From: an uncultured Porphyromonadaceae bacterium
GTDB taxonomy: Bacteria > Bacteroidota > Bacteroidia > Bacteroidales > Muribaculaceae
DNA length: 64,000 nucleotides
Reading direction: 5' to 3'
Assembly (NCBI GenBank): GCA_900555715.1
Contig: USMC01000004.1
Location: 36,181 to 100,180, forward strand
Under the pieces are notes generated by a model, which was not told the origin of the DNA, did not search any database, and saw nothing but the letters and a program-made list of their open reading frames with translations. Numbering within the stretch: position 1 is the stretch's first letter; every line of letters begins with the position of its first letter. Below are positions 16,960 through 25,820 of this stretch, piece by piece. A program made the position numbers and the translations under genes.

Positions 16960-18228
16960 TCAGAACTCGATTGTGAAGCGGGTGCAGCCGTCCTTGTCTG
17001 TCCGCAGGCTGAATGTATAGCCGTGGTTGCGCAGAATCTCGCTTATAAGCATAAGTCCGATACCCTGACCGCCGTTTTTGGTGGAGAAGAAAGGCGTGAA
17101 AAGATTCTGTGCCGCTTCGGCTGATATGCCCGGTCCGTTGTCGGTGACGACGATACCGCCCGGGCGTGTATGTATGGTGATGGTGCCTTGCCCGCTGCCG
17201 CTGCGGATGCTTTCGATGCTGTTCTTGACAATGTTGACGAGCACCTGTTCGAACTGCACCGGGTCGAGAAAAGCAGTGAGATTCTCGGGACAAAGCTCGG
17301 CGCGCACCTCAATATCCGTTCCCGCGGCGAGGCTTTCAAGGAAATTAGCCACTCCTGCTATGAGAGCGTTGACGTCGGTAGGATGCCGGTCGGGAGCCGG
17401 TGTCTTCACCATATTGGCATAGGCGGTGATGAATTCGCTGAGTGAGCGCAGCCGTTCGTCGCATCCCTGGAGCGCCTGAGCGAATTCGGGATCGTCGGTG
17501 ATCATCCCGAGTGCGCTGAGCGTGGACGTGGTGCCCGCCACAGTGTTGTTGAGCTCATGTGCCATCATGCGTATCACCTTGCCGTAGGCGGCTTTTTCGG
17601 TTTTGCGTATCTCTTCGGAGAGGCTTTCGAGCATCAGGAACGGACGCTGGAAGCCGGTGTCGAGGAAGGTAAGCATCGAAGCACGGTAGACTCGGGCGTC
17701 GTTCATGCGCAATGTGCGCGATTCGCCAGGGTGCATGTCGGCGATGTTTTCTGCGACCGTGCCACGTATTTCGCTCATTTTCTTGCCGTGCAGTTCTCTG
17801 CTCCCGAGCATGGCGACGGCGGCGGCGTTTGCCTTGCGTATGTGTCCGTCGTATTCGAAGATGACAATTCCCATTGGCGAGGCGTCGAAGAGCATGTCGA
17901 GGAAGGTGTTCTGTTCCATTGTGCGCAGCCGCTCGTTCTTGAGGGTGTCCATCATGCGGTTGAAGGTAGCGCCGATATTGTCGGCGGATTTATTGCCCAC
18001 TTTCGCAAGACGTGAGCTGAAATCCTGTGCCCGGAGCAGTTCTATGCCTGTCCGGAGTGCTCCAATGGGGCGGACGAGGTTGCGGTAGATAACGAATATC
18101 AGCAGGAGTATGGCGGCGAGCGCTCCTTCGACAATCCACAGCGCCGTTCCGTGAATGAGGAACGGCATTGCGGCGCCAAGAATGGCGGCTATTGTAGCGG
18201 CAGCTATGACGACAGCTTTCATTATCAC
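16960..18228 (-). CDS. Membrane sensor histidine kinase
   Basis: 422 residues. Two transmembrane helices (about 4-25 and 30-48) are joined by a very short loop, so there is almost no periplasmic sensor domain. A linker of HAMP-like length is followed by a PAS-like domain (about 105-190). The H box is MMAHELNNT with His224; the ATPase part shows VTDNGPGIS and GGQGIGLML. This is the NtrB/NtrY-like kinase that pairs with sigma-54 regulators. The GTG start overlaps the response-regulator stop (GTGA); an ATG two codons later (18222) is an alternative. With no outside domain, the signal may be membrane-derived or come from the efflux proteins of the operon. Confidence 0.93.
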   Translation of the reverse strand: MIMKAVVIAAATIAAILGAAMPFLIHGTALWIVEGALAAILLLIFVIYRNLVRPIGALRTGIELLRAQDFSSRLAKVGNKSADNIGATFNRMMDTLKNERLRTMEQNTFLDMLFDASPMGIVIFEYDGHIRKANAAAVAMLGSRELHGKKMSEIRGTVAENIADMHPGESRTLRMNDARVYRASMLTFLDTGFQRPFLMLESLSEEIRKTEKAAYGKVIRMMAHELNNTVAGTTSTLSALGMITDDPEFAQALQGCDERLRSLSEFITAYANMVKTPAPDRHPTDVNALIAGVANFLESLAAGTDIEVRAELCPENLTAFLDPVQFEQVLVNIVKNSIESIRSGSGQGTITIHTRPGGIVVTDNGPGISAEAAQNLFTPFFSTKNGGQGIGLMLISEILRNHGYTFSLRTDKDGCTRFTIEF

Positions 18229-19547
18229 ACTTTTATTCCGAATTTTTCGAGTCGTCGGTAGAGGCTCTGACGCGTTATGCCGAGTTCGGCTGCTGCGTTG
18301 CTGAGGTTTCCGGCGTGTTTTTCGAGTGCCGTGACGATTGCCGCGCGTTCCATCTCCTCAAGCGTTGTGGCTGTCTGTACGTCGGGTTTGCGGCTTGCCA
18401 TGGCGATGTTGTCGGCCGGAATGTCTGCCGCCGTGATGGAGTGCTTGCCGCTGACAAGTATCGTCCGTTCGACGGTGTTGCGGAGCTGACGGATATTTCC
18501 GGGCCACGGCATGCGGCAGAGAAGCTCCATGGCGTCGTGGGTGAACTCCGGCGTGTCGTCCGGCGCAGCGAGGGCTGCAAAGTGCCGCACGAGCAGAGGA
18601 ATGTCGTCGCGACGTTCGCGGAGCGCCGGCAGATGCACTGTTATGGTGTTTATGCGGTAGAAAAGATCCTCGCGGAATGTGCGGTCGGCGAGCATTGCGC
18701 CCAGATCGGCATTGGTGGCGGAAACCACACGGACGTCCACCTTGACGGGGCGGCTTTCGCCGAGCGGTTCGAATGTCTGCTGCTGCAATACACGCAGGAG
18801 CTTGACCTGACAGTTGAGGTCGAGATCGCCTATCTCGTCGAGAAAGATAGTGCCCTTGTCGGCGAGTTCGAAGCGCCCGACGCGCCGGGCTATGGCGCCG
18901 GTGAAGGCTCCTTTGGCGTGCCCGAACATCTCGCTCTCGAAGAGCGACTGCGCTATGCCGCCGAGATTCACCATCACGAACGGTCCTTTGCGCCGGCGGC
19001 TGTTGTTGTGCAGCGCCTCGGCGATGAGTTCCTTGCCGGTTCCGTTTTCTCCCGTGATGAGCACCGAGGCATCTGTGGCGGCGATGCGGCGGACAGTGTC
19101 GAGAACGTCGTTTAGCGCCGCGCTCCTGCCGATGATATGACTTCGGTCGAAGTCGGCGGTCGGTGTGTCGTCGCCTGTGCCGGTGAGTTCAAGGGCAGTG
19201 GCTATGCGCTGGAGAAGCACACGCCCGTCCCACGGTTTAGTAATGAAATCGAACGCGCCGTATTTCATGCCCTCAACTGCGAGAGGAATGGAGCCCCATG
19301 CGGTGATGAGAATCACGGGAACACCGGGAGCGAAAATGCGTACCTTCCGCAGAAGCTCGATGCCGTCGCGTCCGTCGACGGTGACGCCGAAGTTCATGTC
19401 GAGCAGCATCAGTTGCGGCTGTCGCTCTCTGACGACATCGAGCGCTTCCGCTGGCGAGCCCACAGCCGTCACGTCATAACCGGCATGCCGGAGAAGAAGG
19501 CTCAGCGACGTGCGGATTGCAATGTCATCGTCTGCTATCAGTATCAT
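18225..19547 (-). CDS. NtrC-family sigma-54-dependent response regulator
   Basis: 440 residues. Receiver domain 1-120 with acidic pocket (DDD at 6-8) and phospho-acceptor Asp50 (LMLLDMNF). AAA+ domain 135-370: Walker A GENGTGKE (166-173), the sigma-54 contact loop GAFTGA (213-218), Walker B IFLDEIGDL. A Fis-type helix-turn-helix at about 413-437 binds DNA. It therefore activates promoters read by RNA polymerase with RpoN. Such a promoter stands at the head of this operon (25596-25612), so it probably controls its own operon together with the efflux genes. The gene lies 16 bases after the TolC-like gene and overlaps its cognate kinase. Confidence 0.96.
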   Translation of the reverse strand: MILIADDDIAIRTSLSLLLRHAGYDVTAVGSPAEALDVVRERQPQLMLLDMNFGVTVDGRDGIELLRKVRIFAPGVPVILITAWGSIPLAVEGMKYGAFDFITKPWDGRVLLQRIATALELTGTGDDTPTADFDRSHIIGRSAALNDVLDTVRRIAATDASVLITGENGTGKELIAEALHNNSRRRKGPFVMVNLGGIAQSLFESEMFGHAKGAFTGAIARRVGRFELADKGTIFLDEIGDLDLNCQVKLLRVLQQQTFEPLGESRPVKVDVRVVSATNADLGAMLADRTFREDLFYRINTITVHLPALRERRDDIPLLVRHFAALAAPDDTPEFTHDAMELLCRMPWPGNIRQLRNTVERTILVSGKHSITAADIPADNIAMASRKPDVQTATTLEEMERAAIVTALEKHAGNLSNAAAELGITRQSLYRRLEKFGIKV

Positions 19548-19563
19548 GTTGCAAATTTAGTAA

Positions 19564-21051
19564 TTATTGACGGATTATCGCCTCTATGTCGGCGTCAATT
19601 CCATGCCCGGCGGAATAGTCCCAGAGCGTGAGGCTTCGGATCTGATAATAGTAGCTCCAGTAGCGGTACAGCTCCGTGAGCAGTTGGCGGCGTGCTTCGT
19701 CCTTCGCGCTCTGTGAGTCGTTGAGGTCGAGCGTGGATATTTTACCGATCATAAATGTCTCCACGTTGGTGCTGTAGCGTGTGGCGGCGATGGTGTCGGA
19801 GCGTCCGGCAATTTCGAGCTGCCTTTGCTGGTTGTTGAACCGTTCCACAAGGATAAAAAGATTCTGGCTGAAATCCTGAGTCTCCTGCCGCAACCGGCTT
19901 TCGGTGAGGCGCTGGTTGCTCTGCGCCACCTTTACGCGTCCGCGGCGCTTGCCCCAGTCGAGCAAGGGAATTTTTACCCCTAACTCCACTACCTGATTGT
20001 CTTTCAGCGGGTCGTAGGCACTACGGAAGACATTTCCCGTTCCTGTGAGACCCACCTGTGCGAAAAGCTCTATCTGCCGCAGGTCGCCTTTCGCCTTCGC
20101 CACTTCATACTGCGCTTCGAGCTGCCGGCGCTGTATGTTTTTGGCGAATTTATTGTTTGCAAGCGCTTTGTCGAGGGCGTCGGCATAGACAATGTCGACC
20201 GGAGGTAGCTGTCCGGGGGTGACTGGCACAATCTCGGTATCCTCGCCGTAGTCCAGAAAGGAGCGGAGGCTGAACATTGCATTCTTGAGCCCGCTCTCGC
20301 AGTCGGTGAGGTCCGATTCGGCGTTGAGCAGGTTGAGCTCCATCTGCAGGAGATCGTTTTTGCTGATACGTCCCATTTTCCGTTTCTCTACGGCGACGTC
20401 GTAGAGCTTCGTTGCGTTGTCGTGGTTCTGACGCGCTATGGCGAGGTTCTCGCGGGCAAGCAGGAGCTCGAAGAAATAGCTTATCGCCTGCATGGCGACG
20501 TCCTCTGTGGCGCTGAGGAATTCCGCTTTCGCTTCCTGATAGCGCACAGGTTCTATGCGGCGGTTCCACCGGACGTTGTTGGTGCCGAAAACGGGCTGGC
20601 TGAGCGTCAGCGCCACGGGGATTGCCATGAATCTGTTGCCGACGTTTCCCGAGAGCTGACGCAGATAGTCGAGCGAGGTATTTATCGAAAGCTTGCCTCC
20701 CGTGAGCCATATATTCTGGCTTACGGATATTTCGCCCGTCATCCGCAGGTAGTTGTCGGGAACGAATGTATATGTTCCGTCGGCATTCTGGTAGCTGGAA
20801 TATTGCTTGAAGTAGCTCGGTATTTTGGCGCTGAACGCCACCTCGGGCAGCAGGTCGGCGCGATAGGTGCGGTACTCCCAGTATGCCGAACGGAGCTGCG
20901 CGAGGGCGGCTTCCGAACTGACGCTGTGTGTACGAGCGCGTGCGATGGCGTCGCCGAGAGACAGTTCTACCGTCTCCCCGCCGCGCGCTCCCGGCGCAGC
21001 GAGAAGAACGGCGAACACTATTTGTATGAATAAAGCTGTTGTTCTGTTCAT
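19564..21051 (-). CDS. TolC-family outer-membrane efflux channel
   Basis: 495 residues with a signal peptide (cleavage after about PGARG). Two copies of the long helical-hairpin plus short beta arrangement of the OEP/TolC family can be traced; the segments rich in Ala, Gln and Arg (for example LDLNDSQSAKDEARRQLL) are the coiled helices. It would form the outer-membrane duct of the export complex encoded just upstream. It lies between the second permease and the response regulator, so regulator, kinase and pump are one transcription unit. Confidence 0.92.
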   Translation of the reverse strand: MNRTTALFIQIVFAVLLAAPGARGGETVELSLGDAIARARTHSVSSEAALAQLRSAYWEYRTYRADLLPEVAFSAKIPSYFKQYSSYQNADGTYTFVPDNYLRMTGEISVSQNIWLTGGKLSINTSLDYLRQLSGNVGNRFMAIPVALTLSQPVFGTNNVRWNRRIEPVRYQEAKAEFLSATEDVAMQAISYFFELLLARENLAIARQNHDNATKLYDVAVEKRKMGRISKNDLLQMELNLLNAESDLTDCESGLKNAMFSLRSFLDYGEDTEIVPVTPGQLPPVDIVYADALDKALANNKFAKNIQRRQLEAQYEVAKAKGDLRQIELFAQVGLTGTGNVFRSAYDPLKDNQVVELGVKIPLLDWGKRRGRVKVAQSNQRLTESRLRQETQDFSQNLFILVERFNNQQRQLEIAGRSDTIAATRYSTNVETFMIGKISTLDLNDSQSAKDEARRQLLTELYRYWSYYYQIRSLTLWDYSAGHGIDADIEAIIRQ

Positions 21052-21081
21052 ATCAGACGCTTAAATGTGCGAAAAATTACA

Positions 21082-22350
21082 CTATTCGCCTCTGAGGGTT
21101 GTGGCGGGGTCTATTTTCATGGCGCGGTAAGCCGGGAAAAGAATGCCGGCGGCGACCATCGCAGCCATAATCAGATAGACGACGCCCATTTCGATGAACG
21201 ACAGTCCCCACATAATCCCCGATTGCTGACCCCGCATCGATAATCCCTGCCATACCATCAGACAGTCGAGCCCGACGGCAAAGACAGTGGCTATTGTCAG
21301 GAGCATGATGCCTTCGCCGATAAGGCGTCGGAACACTGTGGCGTTTCCGGCTCCCGCCACTTTGCGGACGGCAATCTCGCGTGCGCGTTCCTGAGTGCGG
21401 AACCAGAATGTGCCGAGCACCCCGAGGAAGGCTGTCAGAAGCATGAAGCCCATGGTGATGATGCTGTTGCGCTGGAATGCGTCGTCTTTGCGGTGGAGCG
21501 CGTCGCGTATCTGTCGGAAATCCTTCACCTGTGTGATGTGGACGTTGCCGTTGACGCGCAAGTTCTTGTCCATCTCGCTAAGAGTCGCCTTGAAGGCCTC
21601 CATACGCCCGGGTTTTGTGCGGACGTAGATGCAATCAAAGTAGTAACTTATTTGTTTGATGAATGCTGTCGCGTGCCACGGATATTCATATTCGGCGCGA
21701 CGGACGGGTTCTACGACGGCGCCGATAGTCTTGATTCTGCCTCCGCCGTCGAGTTCGAAATTGTACAGTTTCTCGGGCGACATACCGTTTTGCACCAGAT
21801 TGGATGTCACTATCATCTTGGTGCCATCGTTGATAATCTCATCGAGTCGTTCAGGACTTTCTCCGCGCAGTCCCGTGGGAATGAAGACCTTGAAGTAGTC
21901 GTCGCCTACATAAAAATTGTTCAGGCTATAGTTTAGCGTGACGTGCAGCGACGTGTCTGCGGGTATGTAGCTGTTACCGTAGAAGTTATAATTGTACGGC
22001 GCCGAGCCCATGTTTGCCTCCGTTGCTGCCACGACGTCGGGATCTTCGCGAAGGCGCTTCATCAGCATCTGCCTCTCGATAGCGTTTGCCGAAAGTGTGT
22101 CGCCTTGCGCGCCGGTGCGGATGCCGTAGTCGCGTTCGGTGTATAGAGGGCTGGAAGGGTCATACTCCGCGAGCTGGATGCGCACAACGTTGCTCGTGTC
22201 GAGTCCCATAGGCATCATCCGCAGCGTCTGGCAGAACCATGCGAAGTCGGTAAGCCACCACATCACAGCGCTTATTATGGCGAGTTCGAGGATGAGCCAT
22301 GCGTTCGAGCGGCGTTCGCTGAATATTTGTTTTAGCAGTTTGCGTTTCAT
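21082..22350 (-). CDS. MacB-like ABC permease (second of two)
   Basis: 422 residues. An N-terminal transmembrane helix (about 18-38) is followed by a periplasmic domain of about 240 residues, then three helices near the C-terminus and the conserved end (YRAMKIDPATTLRGE) shared by MacB/LolC-type permeases. It also has ERAREIAVRKVAGA after the second helix, the usual FtsX-family coupling motif. It follows the first permease by 16 bases and very likely forms a heterodimer with it. Substrate unknown; MacB systems export peptides, macrolides or lipids. Confidence 0.92.
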   Translation of the reverse strand: MKRKLLKQIFSERRSNAWLILELAIISAVMWWLTDFAWFCQTLRMMPMGLDTSNVVRIQLAEYDPSSPLYTERDYGIRTGAQGDTLSANAIERQMLMKRLREDPDVVAATEANMGSAPYNYNFYGNSYIPADTSLHVTLNYSLNNFYVGDDYFKVFIPTGLRGESPERLDEIINDGTKMIVTSNLVQNGMSPEKLYNFELDGGGRIKTIGAVVEPVRRAEYEYPWHATAFIKQISYYFDCIYVRTKPGRMEAFKATLSEMDKNLRVNGNVHITQVKDFRQIRDALHRKDDAFQRNSIITMGFMLLTAFLGVLGTFWFRTQERAREIAVRKVAGAGNATVFRRLIGEGIMLLTIATVFAVGLDCLMVWQGLSMRGQQSGIMWGLSFIEMGVVYLIMAAMVAAGILFPAYRAMKIDPATTLRGE

Positions 22351-22366
22351 TGTTTCAGTGTGAGAG

Positions 22367-23641
22367 TTAGAAATTTCTGTCGTTAAGAGCGTCGACGGGG
22401 TCGACTTTTGCCGCCTGCCATGCCGGCAGTCCGGCGCTGAGCAGGTTGAGTATGAAGCAGAGAGCTATGACGATGCCGAATGTCGTCCAGTCGAAGAGCA
22501 CACTGGCAGGAACAGATACATCGACGTCGTATTTCAGGCTTGTGAACAGCGAATGTGCGAAGAAATAGCAGTAGGCGGAACTTAGAGCCAGACCAATGAG
22601 CGCTCCCGCGAAGGTGATGAGGAAATTCTCGGTGAGAAGCTTTGCCAGAATATCACTCCTGCGTGCGCCGTAGGCGCGACGCACTCCGATTTCGGCAAAG
22701 CGGTGGCGCAGGCGGCTGCGCGTCATGCTGCTGAGGTTGATTGCCGGAACAATGAGCAGAATGGCATAGAGGATAAATCTGTTGCGCCGCTGATTATCGG
22801 CATCGCTGCCTCCGTTGCTGCCCTGAAGGTATATGGCTTCCTCGGTGGTGTATGGCGCTCCGTGGTCTACGATTTCCATCTTCTCTTCGGCGAGGTCGCT
22901 GTTGAACTGTTGTGCCCGGGCTTTCGTTTCGGCACGTATGGCGTCGAAACCGGCTGCCGACGGAGCCAGGATGATGGCGCTGAAATTACCGCAATATCCG
23001 CTCCAGACCGAATTGTAGGACGGCACTGAACGATATGGCATGAATACGTCGCCGTAAGCGTTTTCCGCCAGCGGCGAGACGTCGGCGACAACGCCGGTTA
23101 CTGTATAGTCAAGGTTGTCGACATATACTTTCTGATTCAGTGCAGCTTCGGCGGATCCGAAGTAGCGCCGGGCTATATTGCTGCTTATGACGACATTATG
23201 CATCCCGGCATCTGATGTCTCTTTGTCGAAAGGAGCACCTGCGATGAAATTATAGTCGAAGATTCTGAAGAAGGCGTCGTCGACATACTGTATGACGCCT
23301 TCTGTACGCTCCATGCCCGGAACCGTCACCTCGCCCTGGCTTGGCTCCATGCACAGCGATGTCTCTTCCGCTGATTCGAGATTGGCGTAGAGACGTTCGG
23401 CGGAGTTGTGTCCGAGGTGGCTCGACGAGCCTCCGTGCTCGGTCTTTATTTCAAGATATGGCGCGTACAGCAGTCGGTCGCGGTTGCTTTCGGGTGCGAA
23501 GGGCATGACCTGTGCTCTGAAGCACATCATCACCACCATTATGAAGAAGATGGCGAGAGCTGTTCCTACGACGCTCACCACGCCTATCACTGGCTGATAG
23601 CGCATGTCGTAGTATATCTGTTTGAGATAGTTCGATTTCAT
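22367..23641 (-). CDS. MacB-like ABC permease (first of two)
   Basis: 424 residues with the same layout as its neighbour: one helix at about 18-40, a periplasmic domain, then three C-terminal helices and the ending LPAWQAAKVDPVDAL. The coupling region reads RHRFAEIGVRRAYGARR, a clear FtsX-family motif. Two different permeases with one ATPase points to an asymmetric dimer rather than a MacB homodimer, and neither permease carries a fused ATPase as classical MacB does. The gap to the ATPase gene upstream is 4 bases. Confidence 0.92.
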   Translation of the reverse strand: MKSNYLKQIYYDMRYQPVIGVVSVVGTALAIFFIMVVMMCFRAQVMPFAPESNRDRLLYAPYLEIKTEHGGSSSHLGHNSAERLYANLESAEETSLCMEPSQGEVTVPGMERTEGVIQYVDDAFFRIFDYNFIAGAPFDKETSDAGMHNVVISSNIARRYFGSAEAALNQKVYVDNLDYTVTGVVADVSPLAENAYGDVFMPYRSVPSYNSVWSGYCGNFSAIILAPSAAGFDAIRAETKARAQQFNSDLAEEKMEIVDHGAPYTTEEAIYLQGSNGGSDADNQRRNRFILYAILLIVPAINLSSMTRSRLRHRFAEIGVRRAYGARRSDILAKLLTENFLITFAGALIGLALSSAYCYFFAHSLFTSLKYDVDVSVPASVLFDWTTFGIVIALCFILNLLSAGLPAWQAAKVDPVDALNDRNF

Positions 23642-23645
23642 AGTG

Positions 23646-24323
23646 TCAGTTATTGGATATCTGGCGTCCGTCGAAGAAGCGGAGGGTGCGTGCTGTCTGG
23701 CGTGCCTGGTTTTCGTTGTGTGTTACCATGATGATGGTGCGTCCGTCGTCGTTGAGGCGTTGCAGGATGTCCATAATTTCCGCGCTCATCTTGGAGTCGA
23801 GGTTGCCGGTCGGTTCGTCGGCGAGGATTATTTCGGGGTCGCCTACAATGGCTCGTGCAATGGCTACGCGCTGGCACTGACCGCCGGAGAGCTGCGACGG
23901 ATAGTGCCCGGCGCGGTGCGAGAGCCCTACGGATTCGAGAACAGCTTTCACTTTTTCAGCGCGTTCGCGTGCGCCGATGCCTTTGCGGTAGATAAGCGGC
24001 AGCTCCACATTGTCTGCCACGCTGAGAGAGGGAATGAGATGGAAATTCTGGAAGATGAAGCCGATTTTATGGTTGCGGAACTCTGCCATCTTGCTGTCGC
24101 TGAGGCTGTCGATGCGCACGCCGTCGATTTCGACGCTGCCTGTGGTGGGGCGGTCGAGCAGCCCGATGATGTTCAGAAGCGTCGATTTGCCGCATCCCGA
24201 CGGACCCATGATGCTGACAAATTCGCCTTTCTCTATGTCGAAATTCACATTTTCGAGCGCCTGAGTCTCGATTTCGCTTGTGCGGTAGAGCTTGCTTAGC
24301 TCCCTGACTGTAATAAGTGCCAT
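23646..24323 (-). CDS. ABC transporter ATPase, LolD/MacB type
   Basis: 225 residues, the usual length for this family. Walker A GPSGCGKST near residues 39-47, signature LSGGQCQR, Walker B ILADEPTGNLD and the His switch in MVTHN are all intact. It powers the two FtsX-like permeases encoded next and probably acts with the adaptor encoded one base upstream. The operon order adaptor, ATPase, permease, permease, TolC matches tripartite MacAB-TolC-type pumps. Confidence 0.95.
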   Translation of the reverse strand: MALITVRELSKLYRTSEIETQALENVNFDIEKGEFVSIMGPSGCGKSTLLNIIGLLDRPTTGSVEIDGVRIDSLSDSKMAEFRNHKIGFIFQNFHLIPSLSVADNVELPLIYRKGIGARERAEKVKAVLESVGLSHRAGHYPSQLSGGQCQRVAIARAIVGDPEIILADEPTGNLDSKMSAEIMDILQRLNDDGRTIIMVTHNENQARQTARTLRFFDGRQISNN

Positions 24324-24324
24324 G

Positions 24325-25569
24325 TTATCTGATATTATATTTGTTTGCGGTAAGTTTGGGTGACGATATCACGATTTTTTCTCCTTCTTTGAGTCCGTCG
24401 GTCACTTCCACGAAGTTATGGCTTGCTCCTCCGAGCATCACCTTGCGGCGGACTATGACGCCGGGTGTTTCTTCGACGTACATCGGATATTCTCCCGGTC
24501 CGTTGCTGTAATAGGAAGCGAAGGGGATAAGAATAGCTCCGGGATGCTCTTCGCGGATGACGTAGACGCCAACAGAGAGTCCCGGGCGCATTTTTTCTTT
24601 AGCATCGTTGTCCGGGATGACGGAGAAGCGTACAGCGCCGCCGTTCGACAGCGGAGCGACGTCCATCACAGTGCCGTCGAAAACGTCGTTGCCGATTTTG
24701 ATTTTTGCTCTGCCGCCGTTGGTGAGGTAGCGGGCATTGCTTTCGGCTATGTCGGCGTCGATTTTGAACGATGTGAGGTCGGCAAGCATGGCAATGCGCT
24801 CGCCCTGTGCTACCTGTGTGCCGATATTCTTATTGATGTAGGTTAGCGTGGCAGCTCTCGGGGCTTTGAGGCGTGCGTCTTCGACGGTGCGCAGCTTCTC
24901 GGCGAGATTGCGGTCGGCAATGCTGAGGTCAAGGCGCTGATTGTCGAGAGTAGCGGAGAGTGCCTGGCGCTCGTTTTCGAGTTGCCGGCGCAGCTGTTCA
25001 AGTTCTATGCAGGCAGTGTTGTAGGCGAGTTCGGCCTGGCGGATGCGGTCGCCGGTGCCTGAACCGATGCTGTCGAGCCGGCGCTCGTTGTCTACCTCGG
25101 CGGCAAGCTGCGAGACGCTCATTTCCTTTACCTTTATTTCCATCTCTATCTGCGTGAGGCGTGTTTCGTTACTCAGGCGCTGCTGCTCTACGGCAAGCAC
25201 CTGTTTCTGGCGGGTGTCGCGCAGGCTGTTTATCGCCGATTCCTCCGACTTAAGGTCGAGGCGGAGGAGGGGAGTGCCTGCCGCAACGGTGTCGCCTGCT
25301 GTGCAGTATACTTCGACTATGCGTGCGGTGACCGGCGAGGTGATGATTTCTTCATAGGCTGGCACCACTTTGCCGGTGGCGTTGACAGAACTTTCGAGTG
25401 TTCCGCGGGTTGCCTTGGCGATGATGAGTTCGTTGCTCTTTACACTCGCGCCGAACATCTTCACAAGAAACACGATGACAACGCCCGCGCAGACAGCGGC
25501 GGCAGCTATCCTGATAATTATTTTACGCCTGGCGGAGCGTTTTTCTTCTTTTGTTATTTTTCGGTCCAT
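24325..25569 (-). CDS. Periplasmic adaptor (membrane-fusion) protein, HlyD/MacA family
   Basis: 414 residues. A basic N-terminus and one transmembrane helix (about 17-37) anchor it. A lipoyl-like half-motif (SSVNATGKVVPAYEEIITSP) precedes a long coiled-coil hairpin (about 100-235), followed by the second lipoyl half and beta-barrel domain. This is the adaptor joining inner-membrane permease and TolC channel. It is the first gene of the operon; the ATG at 25569 lies about 16 bases downstream of the transcription start predicted from the sigma-54 site. Confidence 0.94.
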   Translation of the reverse strand: MDRKITKEEKRSARRKIIIRIAAAAVCAGVVIVFLVKMFGASVKSNELIIAKATRGTLESSVNATGKVVPAYEEIITSPVTARIVEVYCTAGDTVAAGTPLLRLDLKSEESAINSLRDTRQKQVLAVEQQRLSNETRLTQIEMEIKVKEMSVSQLAAEVDNERRLDSIGSGTGDRIRQAELAYNTACIELEQLRRQLENERQALSATLDNQRLDLSIADRNLAEKLRTVEDARLKAPRAATLTYINKNIGTQVAQGERIAMLADLTSFKIDADIAESNARYLTNGGRAKIKIGNDVFDGTVMDVAPLSNGGAVRFSVIPDNDAKEKMRPGLSVGVYVIREEHPGAILIPFASYYSNGPGEYPMYVEETPGVIVRRKVMLGGASHNFVEVTDGLKEGEKIVISSPKLTANKYNIR

Positions 25570-25595
25570 TGAATCAGATTTTATGCCATTATATG

Positions 25596-25612
25596 TGCAT
25601 CAATCGTGCCAA
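25596..25612 (-). promoter_or_regulatory. Sigma-54 (RpoN) promoter for the efflux/two-component operon
   Basis: Read on the - strand the site is TTGGCACGATTGATGCA. GG and GC are separated by exactly 10 bases, as required for the -24/-12 elements, and the -24 half is a perfect TTGGCACG. The predicted start of transcription is near 25585, 16 bases before the ATG of the adaptor gene. The operon encodes an NtrC-type activator, the obligate partner for such a promoter. Confidence 0.85.
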
Positions 25613-25656
25613 AACGACAATGGTCTGATAATCAGAATATAGTGCTGTTCAATAGC

Positions 25657-25690
25657 TGTCCGAAACCGGACACCTGTCCGCTTTCGCACT
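25657..25690. promoter_or_regulatory. Tandem palindromes, likely enhancer sites for the NtrC-type regulator
   Basis: A perfect palindrome TGTCCG-AAAC-CGGACA lies at 25657-25672. A second copy with one intact half, TGTCCG-CTTT-CGCACT, starts at 25675, so the two centres are 18 bases apart. They sit about 75-105 bases upstream of the predicted sigma-54 start site, the usual place for an activator binding as paired dimers. Another small palindrome, CTGATAATCAG, is at 25625-25635. Confidence 0.65.
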
Positions 25691-25706
25691 TCTGAAACCG
25701 TACAAC

Positions 25707-25734
25707 TTATGAACAAAAATGCGACTTATCAACA
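25707..25734 (+). other. Two DnaA-box-like 9-mers upstream of parA
   Basis: TTATCAACA at 25726-25734 differs from the consensus TTATCCACA at one base; TTATGAACA at 25707-25715 differs at two. Both face the same way. They may be chance matches, but their place next to parAB makes them worth noting. Confidence 0.25.
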
Positions 25735-25747
25735 GTTGCGTTGTTTT

Positions 25748-25774
25748 CGTGGAACATTATTTGTGTGTTTCACG
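25748..25774. promoter_or_regulatory. Inverted repeat of parS-like half-sites
   Basis: CGTGGAACA (25748-25756) and TGTTTCACG (25766-25774) are inverted copies with one mismatch, 9 bases apart. Each equals a half of the usual parS palindrome (TGTTYCACGTGRAACA), but the halves are arranged outward-in rather than as one compact site. The repeat overlaps the -33 region of the parA promoter, so ParB or ParA could bind here to limit expression. Confidence 0.4.
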
Positions 25775-25792
25775 AAAATTTGTCTACCTTTG
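25760..25792 (+). promoter_or_regulatory. Promoter of parA (Bacteroidetes type)
   Basis: TTTG at 25760-25763 and TACCTTTG at 25785-25792 match the -33 TTTG and -7 TAnnTTTG elements, 21 bases apart. The parA ATG is 28 bases downstream. Confidence 0.75.
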
Positions 25793-25820
25793 CATCATAA
25801 TCTCTCACACGCAGTAATAA

